Below, piece by piece: positions 17,133 through 25,125 of a DNA stretch of 35,486 nt. Made by a program: the position numbers and the translations under genes. How positions within the stretch are numbered: position 1 is the stretch's first letter; each line of letters begins with the position of its first letter. The notes beneath the pieces are model-generated. The model was not told the DNA's origin and searched no databases. It saw only the letters and a program-made list of their open reading frames with translations. Location: positions 1 to 35,486 of the forward strand of contig QHTB01000163.1 in assembly GCA_003220615.1 (NCBI GenBank), written 5' to 3'. Source of the DNA: Candidatus Rokuibacteriota bacterium. Lineage in GTDB: Bacteria; Methylomirabilota; Methylomirabilia; Rokubacteriales; CSP1-6.

Positions 17133-18098
17133 TCAGGCCAGCAGGCCGAGCGCGCGGTACTTCGGGGCGACCCGCTCCGAGATCAGGCCGAGGCGCTGAA
17201 GCCGCGGCATCAGGTTGTCCTGGAAGAGAAAGCTGTTGAAGTGTTTCGTCGTCATCGAGTTGGCGACGGTGTCTTTCCAGATCTTCTCGCCGTCCCAGCC
17301 CATCTCGTTCCACACGCTCTGGATCGAGCGAAAGCCCGTGTGCTCGTCACGCGCGTACATCTGATCGCAGGCATTGACGGTGAAGTCCTCGAGATAGGCG
17401 CGCTTGTCCGGATCCATGGCCGGGATGGAGCGGCGCAGCGCGAAGTAGCCGAAGTTGACGTGCCGGCCCTCGTCCTGCAAGACGTAGTCGAGCAGCAGGG
17501 TGAGGGTCGGATCGGCGGTCTGGCGGCGCATCACGTTGAACGCGGCGATGGCCAATCCCTCGACGATCATCTGCATGCCCAGGAGCTTCAGCTCCCACAG
17601 ATTGGTGCTGAGGATCTCGTCGAGCACGGCCTTGAGCAGCGGATCGACCGGATAGATCTTGTGGAGCTTCTTGACATAGCGCTCGAAGACCTCGACGTGC
17701 CGGCCCTCGTCCACGACCTGGGTCGAGGCGTAGAGCTTGGCGTCGAGCTCGGGGATGGAATTCACGAGCTGGCCGCAGACGACGAGCGCGCCCTGCTCGC
17801 CGTGCAGGAACTGGGACAGGCGCCAGGCCGAGATGCGGATTTCGACCTCCTTCTGCTCGTCAGGGGTGAGTCGCGTGAAGAAATTGGTGCCCCGGAACGC
17901 TTCCTTCACGTTGAGGACCGGGCCCTCGGTTCCTACCGGCCGCGACCAGTCGATCGCCGTCGAGCCATTCCATTGATTCTTCTTGGCCGTCTCGTAGAGC
18001 GTCGTCAGCTCGTCGTGTGTGGGCTCGTAGTCGTAGTCCCAGAGGGTCTCGAGCTGGTAGGTCACTCGTCGGGCCGCGGCTTGGTCTGCTGTGGTCAT
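17133..18098 (-). CDS. Ferritin-like diiron protein
   Basis: A 321-residue helical protein of the ferritin-like superfamily with a complete diiron set: E101 (HGEQ), E131 and H134 (DEGRHVEVF), E180 (IVEG), E210 and H213 (DEGRHVNFG). The paired ExxH motifs mark an R2/AurF/acyl-desaturase-like oxygen-activating site rather than iron storage. The N-terminal QWNGSTAIDWSRPV segment is common in uncharacterised ferritin-like proteins of this length. The reaction (N-oxidation, hydroxylation or peroxide removal) cannot be assigned. ATG at 18098 with a GAGG-like Shine-Dalgarno; divergent from the metallo-beta-lactamase gene. Confidence 0.85.
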   Translation of the reverse strand: MTTADQAAARRVTYQLETLWDYDYEPTHDELTTLYETAKKNQWNGSTAIDWSRPVGTEGPVLNVKEAFRGTNFFTRLTPDEQKEVEIRISAWRLSQFLHGEQGALVVCGQLVNSIPELDAKLYASTQVVDEGRHVEVFERYVKKLHKIYPVDPLLKAVLDEILSTNLWELKLLGMQMIVEGLAIAAFNVMRRQTADPTLTLLLDYVLQDEGRHVNFGYFALRRSIPAMDPDKRAYLEDFTVNACDQMYARDEHTGFRSIQSVWNEMGWDGEKIWKDTVANSMTTKHFNSFLFQDNLMPRLQRLGLISERVAPKYRALGLLA

Positions 18099-18131
18099 CC
18101 CATCGCCTCGCTAATGAGCTCGCCCCAGGAA

Positions 18132-18145
18132 TGAACGACGGTTCA
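18132..18145. promoter_or_regulatory. Inverted repeat between divergent genes, candidate operator
   Basis: TGAAC-GACG-GTTCA, a perfect 5+5 dyad, lies in the 94-base spacer between the ferritin-like and metallo-beta-lactamase genes. Its size and form fit TetR/FadR-type operators, though no such regulator gene is in the window. Confidence 0.35.
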
Positions 18146-18180
18146 GTGTCAGGAGTCTAGCGCACCCGGCGAGCGTGCGC

Positions 18181-18186
18181 TACTAT
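18181..18186 (+). promoter_or_regulatory. Candidate -10 element (TACTAT) for a leaderless hydrolase mRNA
   Basis: TACTAT lies six bases before GTG at 18193, so transcription should start close to that codon. This favours the 18193 start over GTG at 18175. Confidence 0.4.
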
Positions 18187-18192
18187 TCGACC

Positions 18193-18891
18193 GTGGACGA
18201 TCGAGCCATATATCTCAAGCAGATGGAACTCGGGCCGATGGAGAACTTCGTCTATCTGATCGGCGATCCGGTGGCCCGCGAATGTGTCGTCGTCGACCCG
18301 GCGTGGGAGATCGACACGATCGTCGAGACGGTCGCCGCCGACGGCATGACGCTCAAGGGCGCGCTGGTCACGCACACCCATCAGGATCACGTCGGCGGCA
18401 GCCTGGCGGAATGGGGAATGCCGGGACGCATCCCCGGCGTCGAAGAGCTGCTCGGCAAGGTGGCCACCAAGGTCTACGTCCACAAGGCCGAGCGCGAGTT
18501 CCTCCGCGGCTTCGGCTCCGACCTCGTGAAGGTGGACAACCACGACACGCTCGACGTCGGCCGGCTCACGCTGACCTTCATGCACACGCCCGGGCACACG
18601 CCGGGGTCGCAGTGCTTCCTGGTCGACGGCCGGCTGATCTCCGGCGACACGCTCTTCATCGGCGCCTGCGGCCGGACCGATCTGCCGGGCAGCGATCCGA
18701 GCGAGATGTACTACTCGCTCACCCAGCGACTTGCCGCACTGCCCGACGAGACGGTCCTCTTTCCCGGGCACAACTACGGTGGGGACTCGTCCACGATCGG
18801 CCGCGAGAAGCGCGAGAACCCGTTCATGCGGTACGCATCCCTGGGCGATTTTCTCCGCACGATGGGTGGCGGCCGCATCATCACGCCGTAG
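18193..18891 (+). CDS. Metallo-beta-lactamase-fold hydrolase (glyoxalase II / persulfide dioxygenase-like)
   Basis: A 232-residue MBL-fold enzyme. Metal ligands are complete: H61, H63, D65, H66 in HTHQDHVGG, H135 in HTPGHTPGSQ, D152 in SGDTLF and H193 in FPGHNYGG. The segment ACGRTDLPGSDPSEMYYSL resembles the GGCGRTD region of ETHE1-type persulfide dioxygenases and glyoxalase II relatives, so the substrate is a thioester or persulfide, not a beta-lactam. Starts at GTG 18175, GTG 18193 and ATG 18223 are all possible; 18193 is chosen because a -10-like TACTAT lies six bases before it. Divergent from the ferritin-like gene. Confidence 0.82.
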   Translation: MDDRAIYLKQMELGPMENFVYLIGDPVARECVVVDPAWEIDTIVETVAADGMTLKGALVTHTHQDHVGGSLAEWGMPGRIPGVEELLGKVATKVYVHKAEREFLRGFGSDLVKVDNHDTLDVGRLTLTFMHTPGHTPGSQCFLVDGRLISGDTLFIGACGRTDLPGSDPSEMYYSLTQRLAALPDETVLFPGHNYGGDSSTIGREKRENPFMRYASLGDFLRTMGGGRIITP

Positions 18892-18895
18892 CGCT

Positions 18896-19576
18896 TCAGG
18901 ACGTTCCGCCCGGGAGCCACGCGAGCCCGTACATCAGGCGGTAGAGGTTCACGGTCGTCTCGGCGGCTATCTTGCGTCCCCACGTCGGCCAGAACTCGCG
19001 GAGCGCGCCCTCGACGTCCGGGTCAGCGACCTCGAGCAATGCCAGGAACGGTGTCGACGCACTGACCTCGCCGACGATCCTGCGCTCCTCGGTGAGGATC
19101 GACGTGCTCGCGCTCTCAGCGACATAGGTCGCCCATGCGCTGACGCCCGCGAGGCCACGCACGGTCGCCGCGGCATCGGCTTCGAGCCACAGGCGCACGT
19201 ACGGACCGCGGCCCGAATCGGGCTGGATGCGGACCGTTAGCACGTGAGTGGCCACCGCGTCCGTCTCCGCGAACGCCAGGCGCCGGTAGACCGAGCGAAT
19301 CATCCCGCGGAACGCTGACAGCGAGCGGCGGGTCCATTCAGTGGGATCGTTCAAGCGCTCGATGTACGGGGGACTCGAGAGCACGCTGCTGTCCCGTGTC
19401 TCGTAGAGCGTGAAGAAGCGCGGACCGTCGCTGGTCACGGCGTAGCGCCGGCCGCGCAGGAAGCCGGGAACGGAGAGGCGCTCGGGCAGGTGCTGGCGTG
19501 GATACCACGCCTGGACCTCGTGCTCCCCCGATGGATCCACGTCGAACCAGATCGCCAGCACCGCTCCGCCGATCAT
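18896..19576 (-). CDS. EthD-like duplicated ferredoxin-fold protein (DUF4286-like)
   Basis: A 226-residue protein whose first half has the pattern VDPSGEHEVQAWYPRQHLPE, then LSVPGFLRGRRY and FFTLYETRDSSVLSSPPY, typical of EthD-like/DUF4286 dimeric alpha-beta barrel proteins; the second half appears to be a more diverged copy of similar length. Such proteins bind or transform small hydrophobic or aromatic compounds, but the activity here is unknown. ATG at 19576 overlaps the SDR stop (ATGA), so they are translated together; the frame upstream of this is a shadow of the SDR. Its stop lies five bases from the convergent hydrolase stop. Confidence 0.77.
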   Translation of the reverse strand: MIGGAVLAIWFDVDPSGEHEVQAWYPRQHLPERLSVPGFLRGRRYAVTSDGPRFFTLYETRDSSVLSSPPYIERLNDPTEWTRRSLSAFRGMIRSVYRRLAFAETDAVATHVLTVRIQPDSGRGPYVRLWLEADAAATVRGLAGVSAWATYVAESASTSILTEERRIVGEVSASTPFLALLEVADPDVEGALREFWPTWGRKIAAETTVNLYRLMYGLAWLPGGTS

Positions 19577-20322
19577 CGGCGCCCTCCGGACCTCGTCGTG
19601 CCACGCACCTGTCGGATCCGCCCCGTGACGCTCAACGGGCACGTGGCGTAGTAGACGACCGCGGCGACGACGTCCTCGAGCCGCACCGGCCGCCCGCGGG
19701 TCACCGCGGCCCACCGTGCGCGCGAGAAGCCGGCGGGGCGCAGGACCGCGCCCGGGGCGACGCAATTCACCGCGATGTGCCGATCGCGCAGCGCCACCGC
19801 CAGCGCCCGGGTCAGCGCGAGGACACCCGCCTTGGACAGCGTGTACGGAATATACCCGGGCCAGGCACCCGTCGCGCCCGCATCACCGACGTTGACGATG
19901 TGGCCGCACTCCATCGTGTGCGCGGCGGCCTGACTGGTGAAGAAGGCGGCACGGAGGTTGAGGTCCAACAGGCGATCGTAGGCGGCCGGCGTCGTCGTCG
20001 CCAGCGGCGTCCGCACGAAGACGGCGGCGTTGTTGACGAGGACGTCGAGGCCGCCGAGCGCCCGCGCGGCCTCACGGACCAGACGGCCGGCCGCGCGTGG
20101 ATCGGTGAGGTCGGCGCGGAGGGCCACGGCGCGCGCTCCGGCGGCGGTGAGCTGCCGCACGGTGGTGGCCGCCTCGCGCCGCGAGCGGTGATAGCCGATC
20201 GCCACGTCCATCCCACGATGTGCGAGGGCGAGCGCGATCGCCTGACCGAGCCGGACGGCCCCGCCGGTCACGAGCGCATGCCGCCGTTTCTTGACGCGTC
20301 CCCGTCGCTGTGTTGTGATCAC
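19573..20322 (-). CDS. Pteridine reductase-like short-chain dehydrogenase
   Basis: A 249-residue NAD(P)H-dependent SDR. The cofactor motif is TGGAVRLGQAI (19-29), with RLG as in pteridine reductases; NNAA lies at 97-100. The catalytic Tyr and Lys are Y160 and K164. The usual catalytic serine is replaced by aspartate D147, thirteen residues before Y160, the same spacing as Asp181-Tyr194-Lys198 in Leishmania PTR1. That points to a pteridine/dihydrofolate reductase-like (FolM/PTR1) activity rather than a generic alcohol dehydrogenase (inference). GTG start at 20322, just 12 bases from the divergent DUF502 ATG; the first 14 residues are basic and may be an over-extended start. Confidence 0.8.
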   Translation of the reverse strand: MITTQRRGRVKKRRHALVTGGAVRLGQAIALALAHRGMDVAIGYHRSRREAATTVRQLTAAGARAVALRADLTDPRAAGRLVREAARALGGLDVLVNNAAVFVRTPLATTTPAAYDRLLDLNLRAAFFTSQAAAHTMECGHIVNVGDAGATGAWPGYIPYTLSKAGVLALTRALAVALRDRHIAVNCVAPGAVLRPAGFSRARWAAVTRGRPVRLEDVVAAVVYYATCPLSVTGRIRQVRGTTRSGGRR

Positions 20323-20334
20323 GAGTGCCTCATC

Positions 20335-20943
20335 ATGGAACGCTCCGGGATCAGGAACTGGCTCAAGGTCCGAATGATCACCGGATTCTTCGTCACCGTC
20401 CCCGCCGTGGCCACCGCGTGGATCCTGTGGATCTTCTGGAGTCGCATCGACGACATCTTCGGTCCCATGTACGAGCGCGCCTTCGGGCGTCCGGTCCCCG
20501 GCCTCGGCTTCATGACGGCCGTGACGGTCATCTTCCTGATGGGTGCGCTCGCGCGCAACGTCGTCGGCCGGCGCGTCCTCGGCTGGGCTGACGCCGTCCT
20601 CGAGCGGTTACCGGTCTTCGGGCGCCTCTACCCTTCGGTCAAGATGCTGGTCGATGCCTTCTCGCCAGAGCGTCGCAGCGGCTTCAAGGCCGTCGTCCTC
20701 GTGCAACATCCGCGCGAGGGCGGTTGGGCCTTCGGCTTCGTGACCAGCGAGGTCGTGGTCGAAGCGCCGACCGGCAAGCAGGAGATGAACACGGTCTTCG
20801 TTCCGACCAACAACCTCTACCTGGGCGACGTGATCCTGGTTCCGCGCGCCGACGTCCTCCACACGGGGCTCAGCGTCGAGGAGGGCATCCGGGTCATCCT
20901 GTCAGCCGGCACCGTGACCCCGTCCCGCCTGCCGCGCTTCTAG
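20335..20943 (+). CDS. DUF502 family membrane protein
   Basis: A 202-residue DUF502 protein. Two TM segments occupy about residues 13-36 (GFFVTVPAVATAWILWIFW) and 56-76 (FMTAVTVIFLMGALARNVV). Conserved family blocks follow: ERLPVFGRLYPSVKMLVDAF, FVTSEVV and VFVPTNNLYLGDVILVPR. DUF502 proteins are widespread inner-membrane proteins with no settled function; some plant relatives (COV) affect vascular patterning. ATG at 20335 is the only good start before TM1. The 3' end overlaps the convergent alpha/beta hydrolase gene by 42 bases. Confidence 0.88.
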   Translation: MERSGIRNWLKVRMITGFFVTVPAVATAWILWIFWSRIDDIFGPMYERAFGRPVPGLGFMTAVTVIFLMGALARNVVGRRVLGWADAVLERLPVFGRLYPSVKMLVDAFSPERRSGFKAVVLVQHPREGGWAFGFVTSEVVVEAPTGKQEMNTVFVPTNNLYLGDVILVPRADVLHTGLSVEEGIRVILSAGTVTPSRLPRF

Positions 20944-21582
20944 CGCACGGCTCCAGTCCGCGACGGCCTGGCCCAGAGGGTAGAGCTTGCCGAAGAAGAA
21001 GTGGTTCGCGCCCTCGATGACCTTGATCTCGGCCGAGGGAAGCCGCCGGCCGAGCGCCTGGAGCGCCGCGACCGGACAGTACTCGTCGTGATCGCCGGCG
21101 ACGACCAGCAGACGGGCCGTGAGGGAAGCCAGCGCGGCAAACGGCTCGTCGCCCGTCATCGCCACGGGGGGCGCGACCAGGGCCACGGCGGTCAGCGGAG
21201 GGGCTTCAGCCCGCTCGCCGGCAACACGGGCGGCCACGGCCGCACCGAAGGAGTAGCCGGCGAGTCCGAGCGGCGCGCCCGACGGCAACACCGAGGCGAA
21301 ATGGGCGAGCGCAGCCGTCACGTCGTGCCGTTCGTCGCGGCCCTGGCCGTGCTGGCCCGTGGAGGCACCGACGCCGCGGAAGTTGAAGCGCAGCGTGGCC
21401 AGCCCGAGCTCCCGGCACACCTCGGCGACCCGGACTACGACTGGATTGTCCATGTCGCCGCCGTAGAGCGGGTGAGGGTGGCAGATCACGACACCGCCCG
21501 CGGGGGCCGAGGGAAGGCTGATCCGCGCCTCGAGACGGGCACCATCGCGCGTGGCCAGCGTTGCTTCGTCTTCGGATATCAT
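20902..21582 (-). CDS. Alpha/beta hydrolase (COG2945-like)
   Basis: A 226-residue alpha/beta hydrolase. The family opening VVICHPHPLYGGDMDN, the oxyanion-region RFNFRGVGASTG, nucleophile S111 in GYSFGA, an acid in VAGDHDEYCP (D164 or D166) and the base H194 in GANHFFFGKL identify the COG2945 group of small predicted esterases. ATG at 21582 (MISEDEATLATRDG) is chosen; the frame extends further but reads as a shadow of the divergent gene. A TATTCT hexamer on this strand (21597-21592) lies nine bases before the ATG and may be its -10. No export signal. Its 3' end overlaps the DUF502 gene. Confidence 0.85.
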   Translation of the reverse strand: MISEDEATLATRDGARLEARISLPSAPAGGVVICHPHPLYGGDMDNPVVVRVAEVCRELGLATLRFNFRGVGASTGQHGQGRDERHDVTAALAHFASVLPSGAPLGLAGYSFGAAVAARVAGERAEAPPLTAVALVAPPVAMTGDEPFAALASLTARLLVVAGDHDEYCPVAALQALGRRLPSAEIKVIEGANHFFFGKLYPLGQAVADWSRALEARQAGRGHGAG

Positions 21583-21591
21583 ACGGCCGAG

Positions 21592-21597
21592 AGAATA
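21592..21597 (-). promoter_or_regulatory. Candidate -10 element (TATTCT) before the alpha/beta hydrolase
   Basis: TATTCT on the minus strand ends nine bases before ATG at 21582, giving a leader of only one to three bases. The region lacks a -35 and a Shine-Dalgarno. Confidence 0.3.
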
Positions 21598-21626
21598 ACG
21601 GGGGGCTCCTCTCCCGTCCAATCGAT

Positions 21627-22124
21627 GTGCTGACCTGTTTCCGCACGCGTCGGCGCCTCGGGGCCTACCTCGACGGTGCCTTGGAACCCGGGGCCACCCG
21701 GACGGCCGTGGCCCACGTTGCCGGGTGTGCGCGCTGTCAGGCCGAGGTCGACGCTCTCCATCGACTCCGGAGCTCGCTTCGGGAGACCCTGTCGGTAGCG
21801 CTTCCGGCCGATTGGACCGGTTTCTGGCCGGGCGTCGTGCGGGGCATCGAGCGTGAGCGGCAGGCGGCTGCGGCACCGGCACGACAGTCGTGGCAGGGTC
21901 GACGTGGGTTCAGGCATCCCCGCGTCGCGTTCGGAAGCGCGCTCGCCGCTGCGGCCATCGGGGCCTTAACCCTGTGGCAAGTCATGGCTCCAACTCCTGC
22001 GCCGGCCGAGCCGGTCGTCGTGCATGCCGCAGCCTCCGAGCATCCAGGAGCCAGCGTCATGGTGTACTCGCCGCCTGAGCGAGATCTCGTGGTCGTGTGG
22101 GTCTTCGACTCCGACTCCGAGTAG
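21627..22124 (+). CDS. Anti-sigma-like zinc-finger membrane protein
   Basis: A 165-residue protein with an N-terminal zf-HC2 zinc finger: H30, C34 and C37 in HVAGCARC, preceded by the LGAYLDGAL helix typical of ZAS anti-sigma domains. One TM segment (about 107-126, FGSALAAAAIGALTLWQV) separates it from a short periplasmic tail ending VMVYSPPERDLVVVWVFD. The architecture is that of an anti-sigma factor holding an ECF sigma factor at the membrane, but no sigma gene is adjacent, so it may act in trans. Start is GTG at 21627; a TTG at 21561 would run into the divergent gene. Confidence 0.78.
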   Translation: MLTCFRTRRRLGAYLDGALEPGATRTAVAHVAGCARCQAEVDALHRLRSSLRETLSVALPADWTGFWPGVVRGIERERQAAAAPARQSWQGRRGFRHPRVAFGSALAAAAIGALTLWQVMAPTPAPAEPVVVHAAASEHPGASVMVYSPPERDLVVVWVFDSDSE

Positions 22125-22202
22125 CCCGCCGGGCCGAGAGACCTCGCCACCCCGACGAACTTCTTCTGCCGTCGTTCTCGCTCGTTGCCGAGGCTTGGTC
22201 GG

Positions 22203-23117
22203 CTAGCGGTCTTTGAGGGCGGTGAGACGCTCGCGGGCCATTGGCGTCTCCTCCGCCTGCGGGAAATTGTCGACCAGATACTGAAGACGGGCCTGGGCGA
22301 CCTGCGGCTGCTTCAGCTCGATGAGCGCGAGCGCTTCCTTGTAGAGTGCCGCGGGCGTCTTCTCGCCGCGCGGATAGTTCGCGACGACCTTCCGAAATTC
22401 CTGGATCGCCTTCCCGAGCTCTTCCTGGGCGCGCTCGGACTGTGCGCCATCGGTGAAGCCGCGGGCCAGGCTGAAGTACGCCTCGCCGACCCAGTACTGA
22501 GCGTTGCCAGCGAGCTTGTGGTCGGGGAAGCGCCGGATGAACTCCCGGAAGTTGGTGATCGCGATCTGATAGGCGCCCTTGCTGAAGTCGATGTAGGCGG
22601 CCTGATAGATGTCCTCGGGCTGGAGCGTCCCGGTCGTCGGTCGCGGAGGTGGCGGCGGCATGGGCGAGCCGGGCGTCGCGGTCTGCGGAGGTGTGCCGCT
22701 CGGAGCCGGAACGACGGCGCCCGGACTGGGCGTGGCGCCGGGAGCGGGCGCGATGCTCGACGAAGGCGGCCGCGGCGTCACGCCGAGCTGACGGCTCAGA
22801 GCCTCCATGCGCGTGGAGAGCTCGTCGACTCGGCTCGACAGCCCCGTGACGGACGTGGCCAGCCCGTCGAGTCGGCCGCCGAGCGCGTTGGCCTGACGCT
22901 CGAGGTCGGCGGCCTGATCGCGGAGGCGTCCATCGACCTGTGGGCCGAGGCCCTCCGCCTGCGCCTTGAGCTGCCGTGCGCTCGCCTGCAGCGAGGCGAC
23001 GTCGGCCCGGATCTGCACGAGGTCGTGCTGGGTGGCGGTGCCGGTCACCTCGGCAGCGGTAGAGCAGCCGCCGAGCAGGAACACGGCGGCGAGGATCCGA
23101 AGCGGCCGCCCCGCCAT
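22203..23117 (-). CDS. cpoB: Tol-Pal system protein CpoB/YbgF
   Basis: A 304-residue cell-division coordinator linking the Tol system with peptidoglycan synthesis. The N-terminus is a lipoprotein signal with lipobox LGGC (Cys18), whereas E. coli CpoB is soluble. A coiled-coil of heptads (about 30-115, Leu/Val/Ala) could trimerise, a Pro-rich linker follows, and the C-terminal third has TPR units (YQAAYIDFSKGAYQIAI; AQYWVGEAYFSL; AALYKEALALIELKQ). ATG at 23117 (MAGRPLRILAA) matches the lipoprotein signal; the longer frame is a shadow of pal. It is the last gene of the tol operon. Confidence 0.9.
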   Translation of the reverse strand: MAGRPLRILAAVFLLGGCSTAAEVTGTATQHDLVQIRADVASLQASARQLKAQAEGLGPQVDGRLRDQAADLERQANALGGRLDGLATSVTGLSSRVDELSTRMEALSRQLGVTPRPPSSSIAPAPGATPSPGAVVPAPSGTPPQTATPGSPMPPPPPRPTTGTLQPEDIYQAAYIDFSKGAYQIAITNFREFIRRFPDHKLAGNAQYWVGEAYFSLARGFTDGAQSERAQEELGKAIQEFRKVVANYPRGEKTPAALYKEALALIELKQPQVAQARLQYLVDNFPQAEETPMARERLTALKDR

Positions 23118-23131
23118 CGCGTGTCCGCGGT

Positions 23132-23734
23132 TCAGCGCGGTTTGATCAGGAAGTGGGCGCGTCGATTTTTGGCCCAGCATGCCTCGGTGTGCTCGGTGCA
23201 GACGGGACGCTCCTCTCCGTAGCTGATGATCGTGATGCGATTGGCCTGCACGCCTTGGGCGACGAGGTAGTTCATGGTCGCCTTCGCGCGGCGTTCCCCG
23301 AGGGCGAGGTTGTACTCGTTGGTCCCGCGCTCATCACAGTGTCCTTCGACGAGGACGAGCATGTTCTCGTGCGACTTCAACCAGGCGGCATTGGCATCGA
23401 GCATCTTCGCGTCGGTCGGTCGAATGTCGTATTTGTCGAAGTCGAAGAAGACGTCTTTCAAGTCGGCGATGGCCGTGAAGTCACGCGGAACCGGGCGGGC
23501 GCCACCGCTGGGGCTCACGGTCGGCGTCGCCGTCGCGGGAGTGCTGGGCTGCATGGGGGTGGCGCCGGAGCTGGCGGGTGCGCTCGGACTTGCCGGCGAC
23601 CCGGTCGCCCCCGCCGCGCCCGTCGGCGCTGGTGCAGATGCCGCTATCGTCGCGGGGCGCTTCGCGCAGCCCACCATGACGACGACCAGCACCAGGAGCG
23701 CCACGACACTTCCAATGCGACCACGGGTAAACAT
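23132..23734 (-). CDS. pal: Peptidoglycan-associated lipoprotein Pal
   Basis: A 200-residue outer-membrane lipoprotein that binds peptidoglycan and TolB. The signal ends in VVVMVGC (lipid-carrying Cys23). A Pro/Ala/Thr linker (about 25-75) leads to an OmpA-like domain: FFDFDKYDIRPTDAKML, LVEGHCDERGTNEYNLALGERRA (with the DAP-binding Asp and Arg) and ITIISYGEERPV. The start is ATG at 23734, after an excellent AAGGAGG Shine-Dalgarno; the frame is open up to 24016 only as a shadow of tolB. A 53-base gap separates it from tolB. Confidence 0.95.
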   Translation of the reverse strand: MFTRGRIGSVVALLVLVVVMVGCAKRPATIAASAPAPTGAAGATGSPASPSAPASSGATPMQPSTPATATPTVSPSGGARPVPRDFTAIADLKDVFFDFDKYDIRPTDAKMLDANAAWLKSHENMLVLVEGHCDERGTNEYNLALGERRAKATMNYLVAQGVQANRITIISYGEERPVCTEHTEACWAKNRRAHFLIKPR

Positions 23735-23787
23735 GATGCCTCCTTGTCCATGATGCACGGATGGGAGCCCGCGCGGCGCTAATCCTA

Positions 23788-25119
23788 TCACGGCAGTCGC
23801 GGCGACCAAGAGGGACTTGTCGCTTCCGTCGAGCCGCGGGTGACCGCGATCACCTCCGACGATCCATCCGCGAGCATCGCGTACAGCTGGAACGCGCCGA
23901 GACGGTTCGACTGGAACACGAGATGCCGTCCGTTGGGTGCCCACGCCGCGCCCTGGTTGTCGCCGGGGCCGGCGGTGAGGCGGCGCGGATTCGAGCCGTC
24001 GGCACCGATGGCCCACAAATCGTGCGTGCCCTGACGGGCCGTGAACACGATGACGTCGCCGCGCGGTGACCAGCGCGGCTGCGTGTGGTGGCCGCCGTTC
24101 GTGAGCTGACGGACGCTGACGCCGTCGGCGTCCATCACGAACACGTGGGGGCTGCCGGCGCGGTCGCTGATGAACGCGATCTGCTGCCCCGTCGGTGACC
24201 AGCTGGGCTCGGTGTCGATCCCGGCGTGTCGCGTGAGCCGTCGCAGCGTGCCGGTGGCCAGCGTCAGCGCATAGATCTCGGGATTGCCGTCCTTGGACAG
24301 CGTCATCGCCAGCGTCTTGCCGTCAGGACTGAAGGCCGGTGACGAATTGATGCCCACGAACGCGGCCAGCGTCTGCTCGGGCCGACGCTCGAACGGAAAC
24401 GCGCGGAAGAGATCGGGGTACCCGTTCTTGTACGACGTGTAGGCGAGCGAGCGGGCGTCCGGTCCCCACACCGGCATCAAGTTGATGGAGCCGTTGCGCG
24501 TCACCGGGCGGACTCCGAAGCCGTCGTAATCGGCCAGCAGGATCTCCTTGGCGCCGCGCGGTCCGGCCACGTAGGCGATCTTCGTGTCGGCGATGCCCGG
24601 CTCGCCGGTGAACTGGAGCACGATCTCATCGGCGATCTTGTGGGCGAGCCGGCGCGACTGGTCGGGCGGCACCTCGAACTTCTTGGACGCGATCAGACGG
24701 AACTCCGGGGAGGTGAGATCGTACAGGCGCATCTCTCCGTCGATGCGTGATCCGCGCAGGGCGAGCAGCCCGTGGACACCGGCGTGGGCACCGGCGGCCG
24801 CGAAGTCCGTCCACGACTGCTTGAGCGCCGCGGCGTTGTCGGCCGGAATCGCGCCGGTCGCCGCCACCACGCTGAACAGACCGGAGAAGGTCAGGTCGGC
24901 GCCGGTGATGCTGGCCAGGAGCTTCCCGGTGGCGGCGGGATCGGCGCCGGTGGTGACGGTGAACTCGGGAATCGCGATGTTGAGCTTCTTGGTGCCGCCG
25001 CCGGTGATGTTGATGTAGACGTCCACGCCCTGGGCCCGTGAGGGCGGCGGCGTGGTGAGCGGCGCGGCGAGAGCGAACGCGAGCAGGAGCATGAGCGAAG
25101 CAGCGAGCAGACGTTTCAC
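23788..25119 (-). CDS. tolB: Tol-Pal system beta-propeller protein TolB
   Basis: A 443-residue periplasmic protein of usual length. A signal peptide (1-29, ending near SRAQG) precedes the N-terminal domain (about 30-170) and a six-bladed PD40/WD40-like propeller. Repeats are visible as SPAFSPDGKTLAM, EPSWSPTGQQIAF, QPRWSPRGDVIVF and GAAWAPNGRHLVF. It bridges Pal and TolA. GTG start at 25119, six bases after the tonB/tolA stop, within the operon. Confidence 0.95.
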   Translation of the reverse strand: MKRLLAASLMLLLAFALAAPLTTPPPSRAQGVDVYINITGGGTKKLNIAIPEFTVTTGADPAATGKLLASITGADLTFSGLFSVVAATGAIPADNAAALKQSWTDFAAAGAHAGVHGLLALRGSRIDGEMRLYDLTSPEFRLIASKKFEVPPDQSRRLAHKIADEIVLQFTGEPGIADTKIAYVAGPRGAKEILLADYDGFGVRPVTRNGSINLMPVWGPDARSLAYTSYKNGYPDLFRAFPFERRPEQTLAAFVGINSSPAFSPDGKTLAMTLSKDGNPEIYALTLATGTLRRLTRHAGIDTEPSWSPTGQQIAFISDRAGSPHVFVMDADGVSVRQLTNGGHHTQPRWSPRGDVIVFTARQGTHDLWAIGADGSNPRRLTAGPGDNQGAAWAPNGRHLVFQSNRLGAFQLYAMLADGSSEVIAVTRGSTEATSPSWSPRLP

Positions 25120-25125
25120 GCAGAA

